A stretch of DNA of 64,000 bases from Brachionus manjavacas (lineage: Eukaryota; Rotifera; Eurotatoria; Ploima; Brachionidae): positions 1,116,001 to 1,180,000 of the forward strand of contig JAHQIY010000013.1 of assembly GCA_019054805.1 (NCBI GenBank). Direction: 5' to 3'. Positions 37,785 through 49,477 of this stretch are shown here, piece by piece. The position numbers were made by a program, and so were the translations under genes. The notes under the pieces were generated by a model that searched no databases, had not been told where the DNA came from, and saw nothing but the letters and a program-made list of their open reading frames with translations. How positions within the stretch are numbered: the stretch's first letter is position 1; the number at the start of each line of letters is the position of its first letter.

Positions 37785-39660
37785 CTCTGCTAAGCGCTCT
37801 GTTTTTCAGATTTTAGCTCAGGAAAATTTTAGAAACAACTCCAGAAGTAGAGTAGACTCATTTGAGTTCTGAGGGCTTTTGAACACCTATTGAATAAAAG
37901 TTTTGTTTGAAAATTTTAACTGCGAAAAACATAACACAATAAAATTTTATCTAAAAAAATTTTTTTTATTTCCCATCAAGTATCAGGCTTTAGACCTAGA
38001 TTTTGAGATTTTGTTTTTTAACTTGACATAAATCATTTGATTTTTAATAAGAAGAAAAAAGTGAAAACAAAAATTATCGACAATTATTTTTCTTTATTAG
38101 CAAATTTTTTAATTGTCTAGCATAATTTTCGAAAAAAAATTGAGAACTTCCTGAACCTGGATCTGCTAGATTCGAGTAAATTTTAAAATCTTAATCATTA
38201 CACACGGCATCTTAATAAAATTTTCTTTAAAAAAAAAAGAACTTTTTTTGGTTACATTTTTTGAACACTCTTAATAAATAATTCAGTTCAAAATTTAAAA
38301 ATCAATTCCTGAGACAATTTTGAAGATCAATAAAAGAAAATTGTGTTTATTTAAGAACCAACTTTGGTTTTTTTGGCTTCGTGAATTCTTATCAATTTAA
38401 ATTTTTTTATTAAATTATTTTAGACGAAAAAGCAACCAGGTCTGGAACAGCTAATTCAATTTGTTCGCCAAGTTTCAATTCAAAATTTCACATATTAGCA
38501 GAAGGTTTTTATAATTTTTTTTATTTTCTTGAAAAAAATTTCAATCAAAAAATCTAAAAATTCTAAAATCCGGATCTTTCAATTTGGTCCAAAAATAGCT
38601 TTTTCTTTTGCTCAAACAACATTTTTTGATATCCCTCAAAATTTTAATTCTAACAAGAAACAAAAATTAAAAAGATAATGAAACACTCGAGGCTTAATGA
38701 TTTTTGCTAAGAGCAGATTTGCTAAATAGTTTGAGAAGAATTTTTTTTTATTATCATGCCAATTTTTGATAACAATGCCAAACAGCTTTGATTTTTTTAA
38801 TGCAACAGGAAACATTTTGAATTGAAAAATAATTATCGGAAAATGAACTTAACAAGCATAATTGAAATAATTTCTAAATCGGAATGGAGTATGCCCCATT
38901 GGGATAATTGATTTACATTTTGGCATTGATTTTTTCTTTAAATTTAAAAACAAAATTTGATTTCAATTTAAAGAAATAAAAAATAAAAACTGAACAAATC
39001 AATATTTTTTTTCATATTAGTGAGCCAAAAATTAATTAATTTACTCAACCAAATTAAAAGTTTATATTCCTATTTTTTAATTTTTAAAAAAACTTGAACA
39101 CAAAATTCCATGAATTATGCTCTCAAATGATTTCCCTATTTATTTGAAATTCCTAAGGTAAAAAAATATAATTAGAATTACTTGCAATAAGAATTTGGTT
39201 AATTTTCCTCTAATTAGGATTATTTCAGAGTACATAATTTGTTGAAAAATGGTTTTATATTATATTCTTGTTTATTCTCCATTTATCTTTTCTGGTTTAA
39301 TAACATGTACCAACTAGAACCAAAAATTTTCAATTGCCAATCTAAAACTAAACATACTTCGAACTGCGAATAAATATAATAGGTGAAAACAAAAAGCTCG
39401 ATAAATTTTTTGTCAAGCTTTGCATTAAATCAATCTCAAAAGCTAGGCATGATCCAATTTTAACTAAAACCGCACAAGTCTAATAATAAAATTTTTGAAA
39501 TCCAAAAAATATTTTTAACTAAAAAGTAAGAAACAAAACATTTTAAAATTCATTAATAAAAAAGTATTTTTAAATTATATAGTATTAATTTGACATAACT
39601 TGACGATTACATGTTGTGGATTCAAACATGAAATATTAAAATGCAACTCATGAAAAATTC
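37785..39660. other. Upstream flank of the SLC35F-like gene; no gene seen
   Basis: AT-rich throughout with no coherent ORF. Promoter elements cannot be named. Confidence 0.4.
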
Positions 39661-39871
39661 AAAATTCAAAAGGATTTAATTAATAATGAAAAATAAAATA
39701 TTAGACTTTGAAGTTTTGATTTTTTTTTCATGTCAAATATATTAAATGCGGAATTTTTAGTAAACTTAATTTTCTTCCTAATATTGCCAATGTGGCTTGA
39801 TTTTGTTGTAAATAGACAATAACCTCTAGTTTCGACATAGACCAAGAAGCTATTTAATAAAAAAGGTCTCA

Positions 39872-40330
39872 AGATAGATAGATAGATAGATAGATGGACT
39901 GCAGTGTTATTGGAAACACGTTGTAAGGCAGTTAAAACATTATTTTTTTCAATAGCGTTTTTAAATGAATTAGGTGATTTTGCGTTTTTTTAATTCACAT
40001 GGTAATTTGTTCCAGACATTGACTATTCTGCTATTGAAAAAGTTTGATCGTTGTTGATTTGATTTTATTAATTCTTTGATATAATTATGTTGTTTTTCAT
40101 TTCTATTAGATACAATGGGCTTCCTATACCAATTTATACTATCCATTTTATGTAGTTCTTTATATTTCTGGATTAAATCACCTCTAATGCGTCTTAATTT
40201 TAGGCTAGTTAAACCCATATTCATACAACTTTCTTCATAGTTTAAATATCTAGTTAATTTAGGTATTTTAGTTAACCTATGTTGAATATCTTCTAATATT
40301 TTTATATCTTTTACTAAATATGGGACCATA
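39872..40330 (-). mobile_element. CR1/L2-like retrotransposon 3' end with ATCT microsatellite tail
   Basis: The minus-strand ORF 40329-39970 reads the C-terminal tail of CR1/L2-clade polymerases: VPYLVKDIKILEDIQHRLTK, GLTSLKLRRIRGDLI, FFNSRIVNVWNKLP. After the stop, about 75 bases of 3' UTR end in a (CATCTATCTATCT) array at 39872-39898, the simple-repeat 3' terminus typical of this clade. The 5' end is truncated, as in most such copies. Confidence 0.88.
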
Positions 40331-41348
40331 CAGGTAAAGCATACTCGAGGTTTGGTCTAATAAAACAAGCTTATAGTCTTTTCCATATCAAGACAAATTA
40401 AAATGCATTAATTTAGCCTAAGAGACATTTAAATGATATTACTCTCGTTTGCTGTTAAACTAAGGCTGTTTGAATTTATTGATTTAGTTTTTTGGCCATA
40501 ATAGAAAAAGAAAACTAATTAACTTGAAAAAAAATTTACTATTAGTTTTATGTTTACTTTATTAGTTAATTAAATTCAACAAATAAAAAAAAGCAATATT
40601 TAATCAAATTTGGAGTGTTAATCTTTCAAAAGCCGATAATTATTCGGATACAAGGAACATGTAAACAAATACTTAAGAAGCCATTAGATAATGAGTCTGA
40701 AATTGGGTTTGATTTTTTGGGCCTAAAAAGAGAGAAAATTTCTGTTGTCACAAGCAAAAAATCGATTTGCTCTAGTTTATTAGAAATATTGATGGAAATA
40801 ATTAAAATTAAAAAGGTAAAAATATCGGTAGGCACTTGTCAATATTCTTTCTCTTTCGAGTGTTTCTTATTAGACTAAGGCAACTTAGTTAACAATCCAT
40901 ATTGCTAAACTTGATTTTATATATTTATTAGATCGACACTGCTAGTTTTTATATTTATTTTCTAAGCTCTTGCAATCATGATTTTAAAAAAGTTAATTTT
41001 GTTTTCAAATTGGCTTGAAATATTAAATTTTTCCACGTAATTAACTTTCTTTTTCTTTTGTTCGAGTACTTTGCAGAAAATTTTCTATTGATTGATTATT
41101 CAAGTAAAAATTAAAAATTTTTTACTGCCTTGATTATTTTGATTTGAAGAATGTTTATTTTCCTTCATTAGTTCTTACTTTTATTTAAATTAGGAAATCA
41201 AATTGTATTAAAGAACAAAAAACTGTCTAAAAATAAAATGAAAGCAATTATGAAAATTAAAAAAGAACAAAATCATTTTAAATCCGAAGAATTTTATTGC
41301 AAAAGATTGAAAGTCTCTGGGGGTTTAAAAAAAAGAATTCGTTTTTGA
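40330..41348. other. Spacer without a supported gene
   Basis: The open frame 40615-40878 overlaps an opposite-strand frame and matches nothing I know. AT-rich otherwise. Confidence 0.4.
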
Positions 41349-42173
41349 TTATGAAAACTTTGGAGCTCCTGTTATATAATTATTGAAGTAGGCTTGTGAA
41401 TTGCCATAAGGTTTCCAATTGTTAATGTTATAGAGCGAAGCGTGTCTGTAGCCATCATTATTGCGGTATTGGGAACTCAGTGCCATCGTTGGCCTCTCGG
41501 TAAAATCAGCTCCAATGCCAGTTTTAACTGTTTCACTTGAATCTAAAGTTCCTGTTCTAAATTGTTCTGCACCAGTCTTGGCTCCAAAATCCATTTTTTG
41601 CAGTCCATTTACTTTTTCTAATTCATATCTTTCAGGCGTCTCATCCAAAAATCGTCTCCAAGTTTGATGAGTTTTACTTGAAAAATTCGAAATCAAATTA
41701 TGCAAAATAAACAGAATGACCATCAATTTACTTGGTAAAATGTGGTACATAGCCCTTAGCAGCAACAGGTTTATCACTGTTCTTCAAAAAAAAATTAGTG
41801 CAAGTTAGTCTAATTAAAACATTGTTTATATACTGTAAACAACGGGCTGTAGTTTTCTTTCGGCCAGTTGGAAGACAGAGCGTAATGCTTTGGTGGTTCC
41901 TTAAATTCAGTTGGTCCAATATAGGTTGATTTTATGTTTTTTTCTGGAAAACGCGTTTCCCATTTATAAATACCAGGTAGCTCTGCAAGAAAAGTAAAAA
42001 TTTTGATCAATTATTTTTTTCTAAGAATATTAACCAGGATTGTAAATTCCAACTCTGTCTGGTAATGAGGAATACGGTTGACTGTCTGAATTTGGGTATT
42101 GATAAGCATATGAGGGCATTGGCAAAGGCATCACAGGAGGATGACGATTGGAAACTGATGAGATTGTGGTCAT
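41349..42173 (-). CDS. Small Pro/Tyr/Asn-rich protein, likely ciliary microtubule inner protein
   Basis: Exons (minus): 42173-42035, 41982-41834, 41781-41732, 41676-41349, giving 221 aa with a consistent frame. Introns are 52, 52 and 55 nt. There is no signal peptide, membrane helix or catalytic motif. The sequence is rich in short aromatic/Pro/Gly motifs (VGIYNPELPGIYKWETRFP, GPTEFKEPPKHYALSSNWP, RHASLYNINNWKPYGNSQAY) of the kind seen in sperm/cilia microtubule-inner proteins, which thread between tubulin protofilaments. I do not recognise the exact orthologue, so the role is inferred from composition. The start is the first ATG of the frame. Confidence 0.7.
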
Positions 42174-43111
42174 TTTGGGAGTCGAAATTTCTTATTTGAT
42201 TAATGGTACTTATTGAATTATAGAAATTAACAACAAAGCGGCATATAAAGTTGAATCGAAATCAAATTTAATGTAGCTAAGCAACTGATTTGGTAAAGAA
42301 CTAAACCACTTAATGATTATTACTTTTTGGTATTTTAGTAATTATGATTGAAAATTTCTGGTATTATTCAGCCTTCGTATATTCAAGGTTTGTATTTTAA
42401 TTTGAAAAAAATTAAAATTTTATAAAAAATAAATAATTATTGATTCGAAATAAAAATGATTACTAAAATAAAAACTTTTTTTTTAAGAAATTTAAATAGA
42501 CTAATATGATCAAATGAATTAAGAATATTTGGAGAAATGACTGCGACTGTCCACACAGCGATCTATTCATTCATAAAGATAAGCTAAAGCGTTAAATTTC
42601 AATTAAAACGAAAATTATTGAATGTAATTTCTTCACTTTTTGATGAAGAATTTATCCTTTTACATGTTAATTTAAAAACTGATATTTTTACCTTAATATT
42701 TGTTTATCATAACTGAGCTAAAGCTTCTTTAGATTTAAAATGACAAAAAAAATTTAAAATTCAAAAATAAAGTTAAAAATAAAGTAAATTTTGATAAAAA
42801 TCAAAAAGAACAACATAAAGAAAAAATTAATTTAGCTATCACTTGCATTTCCAAGTTTTATTTTTTTTGTTGAAACACCAAAAAAAATATTTCATTGTTT
42901 TTTTTCCTTTTTTTTTTTAGAAAGAAGTGGACCCTTTCTTTAATTGAATATTGATCACTCCGTTTATATTTACAATAAAGAATTTTGAGTCAAGAAATTA
43001 TCAATGCTGATTTATTTTAATTAACTTGAATTCATGGTCAATTTTTATTTTTAATTTAGATTAATAAATGATCCCAAAATTATTCCTTAATTTTTAAAAT
43101 AAAATAATTGC
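42174..43111. other. AT-rich spacer, no gene seen
   Basis: No coherent ORF or repeat recognised between the small four-exon gene and the piggyBac-like element. Confidence 0.4.
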
Positions 43112-43115
43112 TTAA

Positions 43116-43926
43116 CACTCTGAGGACGGCGGTGTCATGAATTCAAACTAATTTGACTCTTCTTTAGAAACATTGCATGAATAACTTTCAAAATCAATGA
43201 ATAAAGAGTTGTTTTTTATTTATTTTTTTTAATCTAAATAAAAATAATTTAAAAAGCTAAATAATGACTGATAAAAAAACCAAATTTTCGCAAGAAAAAA
43301 ATTTATAAGCCCTGTAGTGTCAAATTGACACTTTTGAATTAAATTAAATTTTCAATATTGTAAACTTGGTTGGAATTAACAGCTGAATACTGTTCAATTA
43401 TAACCTCGGAGAATGTTTTTGATTTCTCTTGGTTAAGATATTGGCAAAGTAAAATTTGATCAATTAAATTTATTCGCAGATTTTTACATTTTTGAGACAT
43501 TTCAAAGCTTTTTTTAAACTCTTTAAAAAGTATTGTAACTTAAAATTCTTTAAATTTAATTGCGCTTTTAAAAAGTTTTGCTAGAGTTAGTTAAACCAAA
43601 ACAAGTGAATATAGCTACGCCTTCAACTCCAAGTACACCAAATTTGAATAAAAAACGTGTTTTGGAATATGTAACCATGCCAGTTTCTTTGAAGAAAGCC
43701 CAATTGGTTTCAAGAAAAAATGCAAAATAATAAAATATAATCCGAATCAATGAAATTATGTGTTAAATTTCATTATAATTGTTTTGTTGTTGAAAGAATT
43801 AACTTAATTTTATACTTTTTAAGAATAAAACTTTTAATTTTAACATTAAAACTATCTTGTTTTAAAAAAGGTGTCAAATTGACACTATCGCCCCTCACGA
43901 TTGAAATATAAGGCGACCTTTGAGTG
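43116..43926. mobile_element. Non-autonomous piggyBac-like element in TTAA
   Basis: TTAA at 43112-43115 and 43927-43930 directly flank inverted ends: CACTCTGAGGACGGCGG on the left and the complement of CCTTTGAGTG on the right (CACTCAAAGG). TTAA insertion with CACTxxxAGG ends is characteristic of piggyBac. The interior holds two copies of the palindrome GTGTCAAATTGACAC (43318 and 43871) and no transposase. Confidence 0.8.
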
Positions 43927-43930
43927 TTAA

Positions 43931-44613
43931 TAGCCAAATATTTATTTTTATCTATCGAAAGAAAGTTCTTATTACTCTTAAAAAAACTCAGATAGGTTAT
44001 TTAATTTAATCTATTTATTTATTTGTATCTGTGTGTCTTTTTTATTTTATTTTTTATTTTAAATTTTGTCTAATTTACTCGCAATTTACTTCTATTTAAT
44101 TCCTTTTTTTTATAAAATAGTTAGGCTGCAAAGGAGGATAGTGCTCATTCTTCAAAGCCTGAGGGTTACCCTCAAATAATTTATAATAATAATAATTTCT
44201 GCACTGAGCTTAATAAAAAAAGATAAAAATAAAAATAAGAAAAAATAAAGTAAAAATAATATAATTAAAAAAATAGAGAAATATTAAAATTAGATAAATT
44301 TATATAGAGACTAACAGAATACTTATTTTAAATTTTTGATGGAATAATAACAAAAATAAATAAATAATAAATTAATTTCACCATAATTAATAAAATAATT
44401 AATAAAATTTTATTTTCTATAAATTTCAGTAATTATTAATAAAAATAACAAATATTTATTAAAAAAGGTAATGGAAAATGGAAGAAAATTCATTTTCCTT
44501 AAACGAAGCACAATCATTAGATTGTGAATTCTTTTTTTAAAGAGGATTTGTAATAGTTTTGAAAAATCTGTATTTTGTCTGCTCATTTTCTCAATTGATT
44601 TCCTTAAATGATC
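43931..44613. other. Spacer with a SINE-like patch
   Basis: At 44125-44230 a GC-richer core (GCTGCAAAGGAGGATAGTGC ... GAGGGTTACCCTC hairpin) is followed by (AAT)n and an A-rich tail. It resembles the other SINE-like patches in layout but is not clearly the same family. No gene. Confidence 0.4.
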
Positions 44614-44999
44614 CTATTGACAATGGAGGCTATTAAATACTCCCTAATAGAAAGAATGTTATTTTTAGTTTTAGGTAAGTAAGTACATCCTTTCTGTACT
44701 TTTATTGAAACCTTAAACCAGGGCTCCGCCACGAACCCTTTTTGATTTTTCATATAATTATTAAATTCTTATAAAGTACAAATAGGAGTACGGCCAAATA
44801 AATTTAAACTCAGAAAAAGTACAAAAAAAAACCTTTTTTTTAATAGTAAATCTCAATATCTATCAATCTATTTTGACGCCCGACAACGTCAAAATCAATT
44901 AGTCAAAAAATATGGTTTGTATAAGGATTACTTTTTTTAAATTAATTTTTAAAAAGTACAAAAAGTGTAATACTATTTTTTTTTTAATTTTGTCAATAG
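44614..44999. mobile_element. MITE (CTATTG family, copy 2)
   Basis: Starts CTATTGACAATGGAGGCT and ends TGTCAATAG, like 5692-6308. Both also share internal pieces (GACGCC..., CAAAAAATATGGTT, AAAAAGTACA). It is shorter because the 91-bp array is not expanded. It lies about 290 bp upstream of the 920-aa gene. Confidence 0.6.
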
Positions 45000-45288
45000 A
45001 CATTTAAATGCTGCTCATCCAGCAATAAAAATTATCTTAAAAATTTTTTAACAAAAAATTCATCCTTTCTCACATAATCTAAACATAATAAAATTTAAAT
45101 AAAAAATCAGTTCAAGGAATTTATTTGCTAGACTGCTCCATAAAATATCAAATTTTCATAATTGAAACTCAATTTCGTTTTAAGACCAACTTTTAAATAA
45201 CAAGTCTCTTTTAGACTTAAAATTTTTTTTATTTTTTGAAATTGGGATTTTTTTTCTAAAATTTAAAACATTTTTAGAAATTAGAATT

Positions 45289-48051
45289 ATGAACAATAAA
45301 AACCTCAACTTTGAGAATCAAATTGACGTAGATGGTGAAAACCCAAGTATTATCCAAATATCTGATTTGATTGAGTATGAACGTGACGACATTGTATCTT
45401 TAACATCTGAAAATTCATTATTAGAAGGAATTCTTTTCATTGAGACCCATGGGCTTCACAATATTAGATATTTCAGTCCTTATATCCATCATCATCCTAT
45501 AAAAAATTCATCTTGTTCAGAACTTATTGATACATGCACTTCAAATGAAGACAAACTCACCGAAAAACTGATCAAAGCATTATGCAAACTATTTCCTTCT
45601 GATTTAGGAACAATTTCCATCACAACTGGTCCGCAGCATAACTTTTATTCATTTCTGTTATTATTTAAAGAAAATTCTATTCAACGAAATGATATCAAGA
45701 TTCTAGCTGGACTACTTTTTTGTTCTATTCACATCAAATACAACAAAAGTTCAATCAAACTAGACAACTCTGAAATTTCATTTCTCATTACATCAAGTTA
45801 TTCTGCTAGTAGTTGTTATAACATTAATGTTAAGCATTGTGATCCTAAAATGACTGATAAATACGATTCGGTTACAGAAACGCTGAACACAATGCTAAAT
45901 GTTGATGTAAAAAATGATGCTGTTAAATCGGATCTTTTAATTAAATCCTACATTGCGCTATATCTTAAAGCTTCAGATTTGAGCCAGCTGTATTCTTATT
46001 ACCAGGAAATTTTGGACTTTTTTGGCACAAAATGCAGTCATGAAGAGTCCTATTCAAGTGTGAAACATTGCCTTGGCATCGTTTCCAATGCATTTCAGTT
46101 TCCATATCAGAAATCATCAGAGCTTCCATACGCATATGTGCCTATAGATAAGCAAATCCAGGAACACCTCAAAAAGCCCAAAGGGTATTGGAATTGTGTT
46201 GAAAACTCGCTTTATCACTTCTTGAACTGTATACTATGGGACGGAGATTGCAATAGATACATAAAGATAAACTCAAAGAAACCTTGTATAATTGACATGA
46301 TTTTTTCAGGTTCAATGCGTGCTACACCAGACAAGATTACACTTGAATTTTGGCACAAAGTTGTCGAAGATTTGCCCTCAGGGAGACATATTGATCAGAT
46401 CAAGGATCGAAAAAAACTGCTTATTTCTTACAATGAGACAATCGAAACAATTTTCTATGTTCAACAAGAAAACTCAAGAAATGGAAGAAGCTATAACTTT
46501 GAGATTGAAACCGGTTTCATTAATTTTATTAAGGTAATAGAAATATTATCAGATAAACAGGGAATTCTTGTTCAGGCGATTCAGCCTGCACTTGAAAAAG
46601 ATGAAAATGGCAAAGTGGTTGATATGAATTTGAGTGTTCTTGAAAAATGCCTTCACCAAATAATCCAACTTTTGGTCGGCCTAAAAAATGCGGAAAATTA
46701 CCAAGTTAAACTAGAGAATGCAGAATTCAAGTGTGAACATGGAAGAAAAGATGTGTATGGAGAATTGTGGGTAAGACGAAAATATCCCAAAAAAGGTGCA
46801 GAAGTTGAGTTTATGCTTAGCCAAGAGTCTGGTCATGCATATGTGATGGTCAACATGATAGATCAACCAGCTGTATCGGTTGATAATTTGAGTGCAGAGA
46901 CTAATGAACAGCTCATGAAAAATCGACCAGCTCTTGCCTGTTTAATCAAGTCTTACATTCAGCCTTTTATAAAGAACGAAAAAAACAAATGCAAAGAAAA
47001 TAGTTATTCTAATTCTAAAAATATTCATGAGCTGATGCTGGGATTCAGGCTAGAGGCAAGCAGTGAAACAAATATCTTACTTTCAAAGCTTATAAATCAG
47101 CATATTCTTAATGGGTCTAAAGAAGAGTCTGAAAATTTTATTTTTAAACGAAAAGTCCATAACTTTTGCTTAAATGTGCTGAACCGATTGCCCATCTTTG
47201 ATCCAGAAACATTCAAATCGCTCATATATCCAATCTACACAATGAAAGCTTGGTTGGAAATAGACCCTATTATTTTGGATGAACTGGAAGAAATGCACGA
47301 TTTTTTATCTTATTCTTTCTCCTATAAGATACACAGCGATTCCAATTTGACAGATACAATTAAAAAATTTGATGAATTTATGCAGCAAGCATTGAGTGAA
47401 GCTCCAAATCAATCACTAGGTGATGCTGAAATTATAAACTCTGAGAAAAATTGTGAAAGATGGCGAAAAATGGAAATTTTTTTTGAAAAAAAATCAGATT
47501 TATTTATCAAAAAATTTGAAAATTTTTCCAAAGACCGCAAGGTATCTCTATTCGAGCTGAGAGATACTTTGGACAACATTCTTTGCTTTCTTTCGATGTA
47601 CGATTTTTTTGTCATTTACCACCGCATTTCCGAAAGGAAATTAACTCGACTGGAATATTATATGCATATGACAATGACTTTTTCTAAAAGTGTTAATAGA
47701 GAAACTATGATAGGATTTTTAGGTAGTTTTATTCAAAACTTTAGAGGCAAAAAATTTGAGAAAATTTGGGCAATAGCCGAAATTCTTGAGGCTTTCGATC
47801 AAGAAAGATTTTTAAAATGCATCCAAGTTATCAGAGACAAGATCATGGACTACGAACTTGGAATGCGAATTATTTTGTCATGTCATTATAATGATAGAGA
47901 AAATCAGTTCAAAAAGTTTTTGTTAAAAGCGTGTGATGATAACACTGAGAGGAAAAAATATGTTGAAAATATAATATCCAAACACGAAGAGATGGTTATC
48001 AATAAAATAAGCGATGAACTTCAAAGTTGTTTCGATCTATTAGGAATTTAG
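45289..48051 (+). CDS. Intronless 920-aa protein of unknown function
   Basis: One uninterrupted frame with AT-rich codons. It is hydrophilic, with no signal peptide and no membrane helix. The central block (about 300-420) is the most motif-like: YWNCVENSLYHFLNCILWDG, then KITLEFWHKVVEDLPSG, then FEIETGFINFIKVIEILSD. From memory this W-x-CVE-x-L ... W-xx-V ... G-xx-N-xxxVI arrangement resembles large lineage-specific families of uncharacterised microsporidian proteins; I cannot verify this here. The C-terminal 300 residues look helical and charged. ATG 45289 follows TTTTTAGAAATTAGAATT, a possible splice-acceptor or trans-splice context. MITEs lie on both sides. The length and codon structure argue for a real, maintained gene. 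Its function cannot be named. Confidence 0.75.
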   Translation: MNNKNLNFENQIDVDGENPSIIQISDLIEYERDDIVSLTSENSLLEGILFIETHGLHNIRYFSPYIHHHPIKNSSCSELIDTCTSNEDKLTEKLIKALCKLFPSDLGTISITTGPQHNFYSFLLLFKENSIQRNDIKILAGLLFCSIHIKYNKSSIKLDNSEISFLITSSYSASSCYNINVKHCDPKMTDKYDSVTETLNTMLNVDVKNDAVKSDLLIKSYIALYLKASDLSQLYSYYQEILDFFGTKCSHEESYSSVKHCLGIVSNAFQFPYQKSSELPYAYVPIDKQIQEHLKKPKGYWNCVENSLYHFLNCILWDGDCNRYIKINSKKPCIIDMIFSGSMRATPDKITLEFWHKVVEDLPSGRHIDQIKDRKKLLISYNETIETIFYVQQENSRNGRSYNFEIETGFINFIKVIEILSDKQGILVQAIQPALEKDENGKVVDMNLSVLEKCLHQIIQLLVGLKNAENYQVKLENAEFKCEHGRKDVYGELWVRRKYPKKGAEVEFMLSQESGHAYVMVNMIDQPAVSVDNLSAETNEQLMKNRPALACLIKSYIQPFIKNEKNKCKENSYSNSKNIHELMLGFRLEASSETNILLSKLINQHILNGSKEESENFIFKRKVHNFCLNVLNRLPIFDPETFKSLIYPIYTMKAWLEIDPIILDELEEMHDFLSYSFSYKIHSDSNLTDTIKKFDEFMQQALSEAPNQSLGDAEIINSEKNCERWRKMEIFFEKKSDLFIKKFENFSKDRKVSLFELRDTLDNILCFLSMYDFFVIYHRISERKLTRLEYYMHMTMTFSKSVNRETMIGFLGSFIQNFRGKKFEKIWAIAEILEAFDQERFLKCIQVIRDKIMDYELGMRIILSCHYNDRENQFKKFLLKACDDNTERKKYVENIISKHEEMVINKISDELQSCFDLLGI

Positions 48052-48568
48052 ACCAGCAAAGTGCTTTAATTAAAGCATTTAGGATATCGAATCGATGTTC
48101 CTTCTTTTAAAAATTAATTTAAATTTTACTAAATTCAGCAGATTTAAGATCAAATTTAACAAGTGCTTCAAATTCAAATCTATCAAATTATTTAATAATT
48201 AATGAAGAGCTATGATTTTTTTTGATTACCGTATTATTAAGCTAAATAAAAAAGTTATTTTTTGACTAAATTTAAAAAAAAAAATCAGTTTTAAAAATCC
48301 TGTTTGATTTGAGGAACTAAGAATTAAATCTTTTTACAAGATTCTTTGAAAAAACAATTTGACTCAATTCTTTATTTTTTTTTTACTGCTAAATTTTGAT
48401 TTTTAAAACTTTATTTTTTATAATCAAAAAGAGGATCAAAAGAAGAATAAGAAACTATCTTTTAAACGATGCTTTTATCTCTTTTATGCTTAATATACTT
48501 TTTTATAATAAAAACGTAATAATCATGGTTATTTCGGCAGTTGTTTAAGTGGAACAACATCAAAACAC
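48052..48568. other. 3' flank of the 920-aa gene
   Basis: AT-rich. An AATAAA at about 48244 is a plausible poly(A) signal. No other feature seen. Confidence 0.4.
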
Positions 48569-48570
48569 TA

Positions 48571-48852
48571 CCGTATTTCCTCAAATAGAAGAAAGTTCGG
48601 TCATCAAAGGATTTCTTCTATTCGAAAATTTTTCCCTCCCAAAATGTGACTCAATTAAAAGAATTTAATAGCTATTTTTTTCTTCTATTAAAAACTAGAA
48701 AAATGCATGTTTTACATGAGAGATGATTCATAAATTTTCTTTTAAACAAGACACATATTCTCTAGAAAAATAACTCAAATAAAGGGAAATTTTTGACTGA
48801 AATACAAGCAAGTTTCTTCTATTTGTGATTACTTCTATTTGAGAAAATACGG
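48571..48852. mobile_element. 282-bp pogo/Tigger-like MITE with TA duplication
   Basis: The ends CCGTATTTCCTCAAATAGAA and the complement of TTCTATTTGAGAAAATACGG are flanked by TA at 48569-48570 and 48853-48854. CCGTATTT-type ends in TA fit the pogo/Tigger branch of Tc1-mariner. The interior repeats CTTCTATT motifs and has no ORF. Confidence 0.85.
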
Positions 48853-49140
48853 TAATTTTAAATGGATTCCAAAAGACGCTAAGATGTTACGTGTTTAAAA
48901 ACAAGACGATTTTGAAAATGATCAAGTCCATCAACAACATAAACAACTACAAAAAACAGAAATTAAAAAGTAATTTAAAATATGTTTGTTTTTTTTTATT
49001 ATTGTTTTATTTTTTTTACTGGGCAGAAGGAGCTTCACTTCGAATGTGCAGTTTGCGCTCTTTTCGTATGTTAGCTCGAAGCCTTTTTAAATTAATTTTT
49101 AAATAAAAATAACTATTTAAAAAAAAAATAACACGTATCT

Positions 49141-49477
49141 TTCGCTAATTGTATACAAAAGTATTATCCGATCCAATTTTGACTACATTTTCATCCCGCT
49201 GCTAACAGACACACAACGAATCAGAGCCGAGATCCAAAAACTTCAAAATCGAGTTTTACGAACAATACACTACTTTCCAATAAAAACAAGTTTAAATAGA
49301 ATCGACAAGAAACTAAAAATAGACCTACTCGAAACTCGACTCAACAAATTGTTTGACAAATTTATTGTAGCAAAGAATAGTCACGAACTCATCCAACAAG
49401 AGATACAACTCTACGAAAAAGACTTAAACCCTAGATTCAAAACACTTTTCGACATAATTATTCAAAACTATAATTAA
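49141..49477 (+). pseudogene. Jockey-like retrotransposon polymerase C-terminus
   Basis: The plus-strand frame from about 49147 reads LIVYKSIIRSNFDYIFIPLL, RAEIQKLQNRVLRTIHYFP, LLETRLNKLFDKFI and stops at TAA. This is the thumb and tail of Jockey-type polymerases (YKS-IRP-FDY..., IQ-LQNR-LR-I). The reading frame is clean, but the catalytic core is absent, so this is a 5'-truncated copy. Confidence 0.85.

Noticed and set aside
48891..49106. 71-aa ORF before the Jockey-like fragment
   Set aside because: Low-complexity sequence with a SINE-like patch; it does not join the retrotransposon frame.
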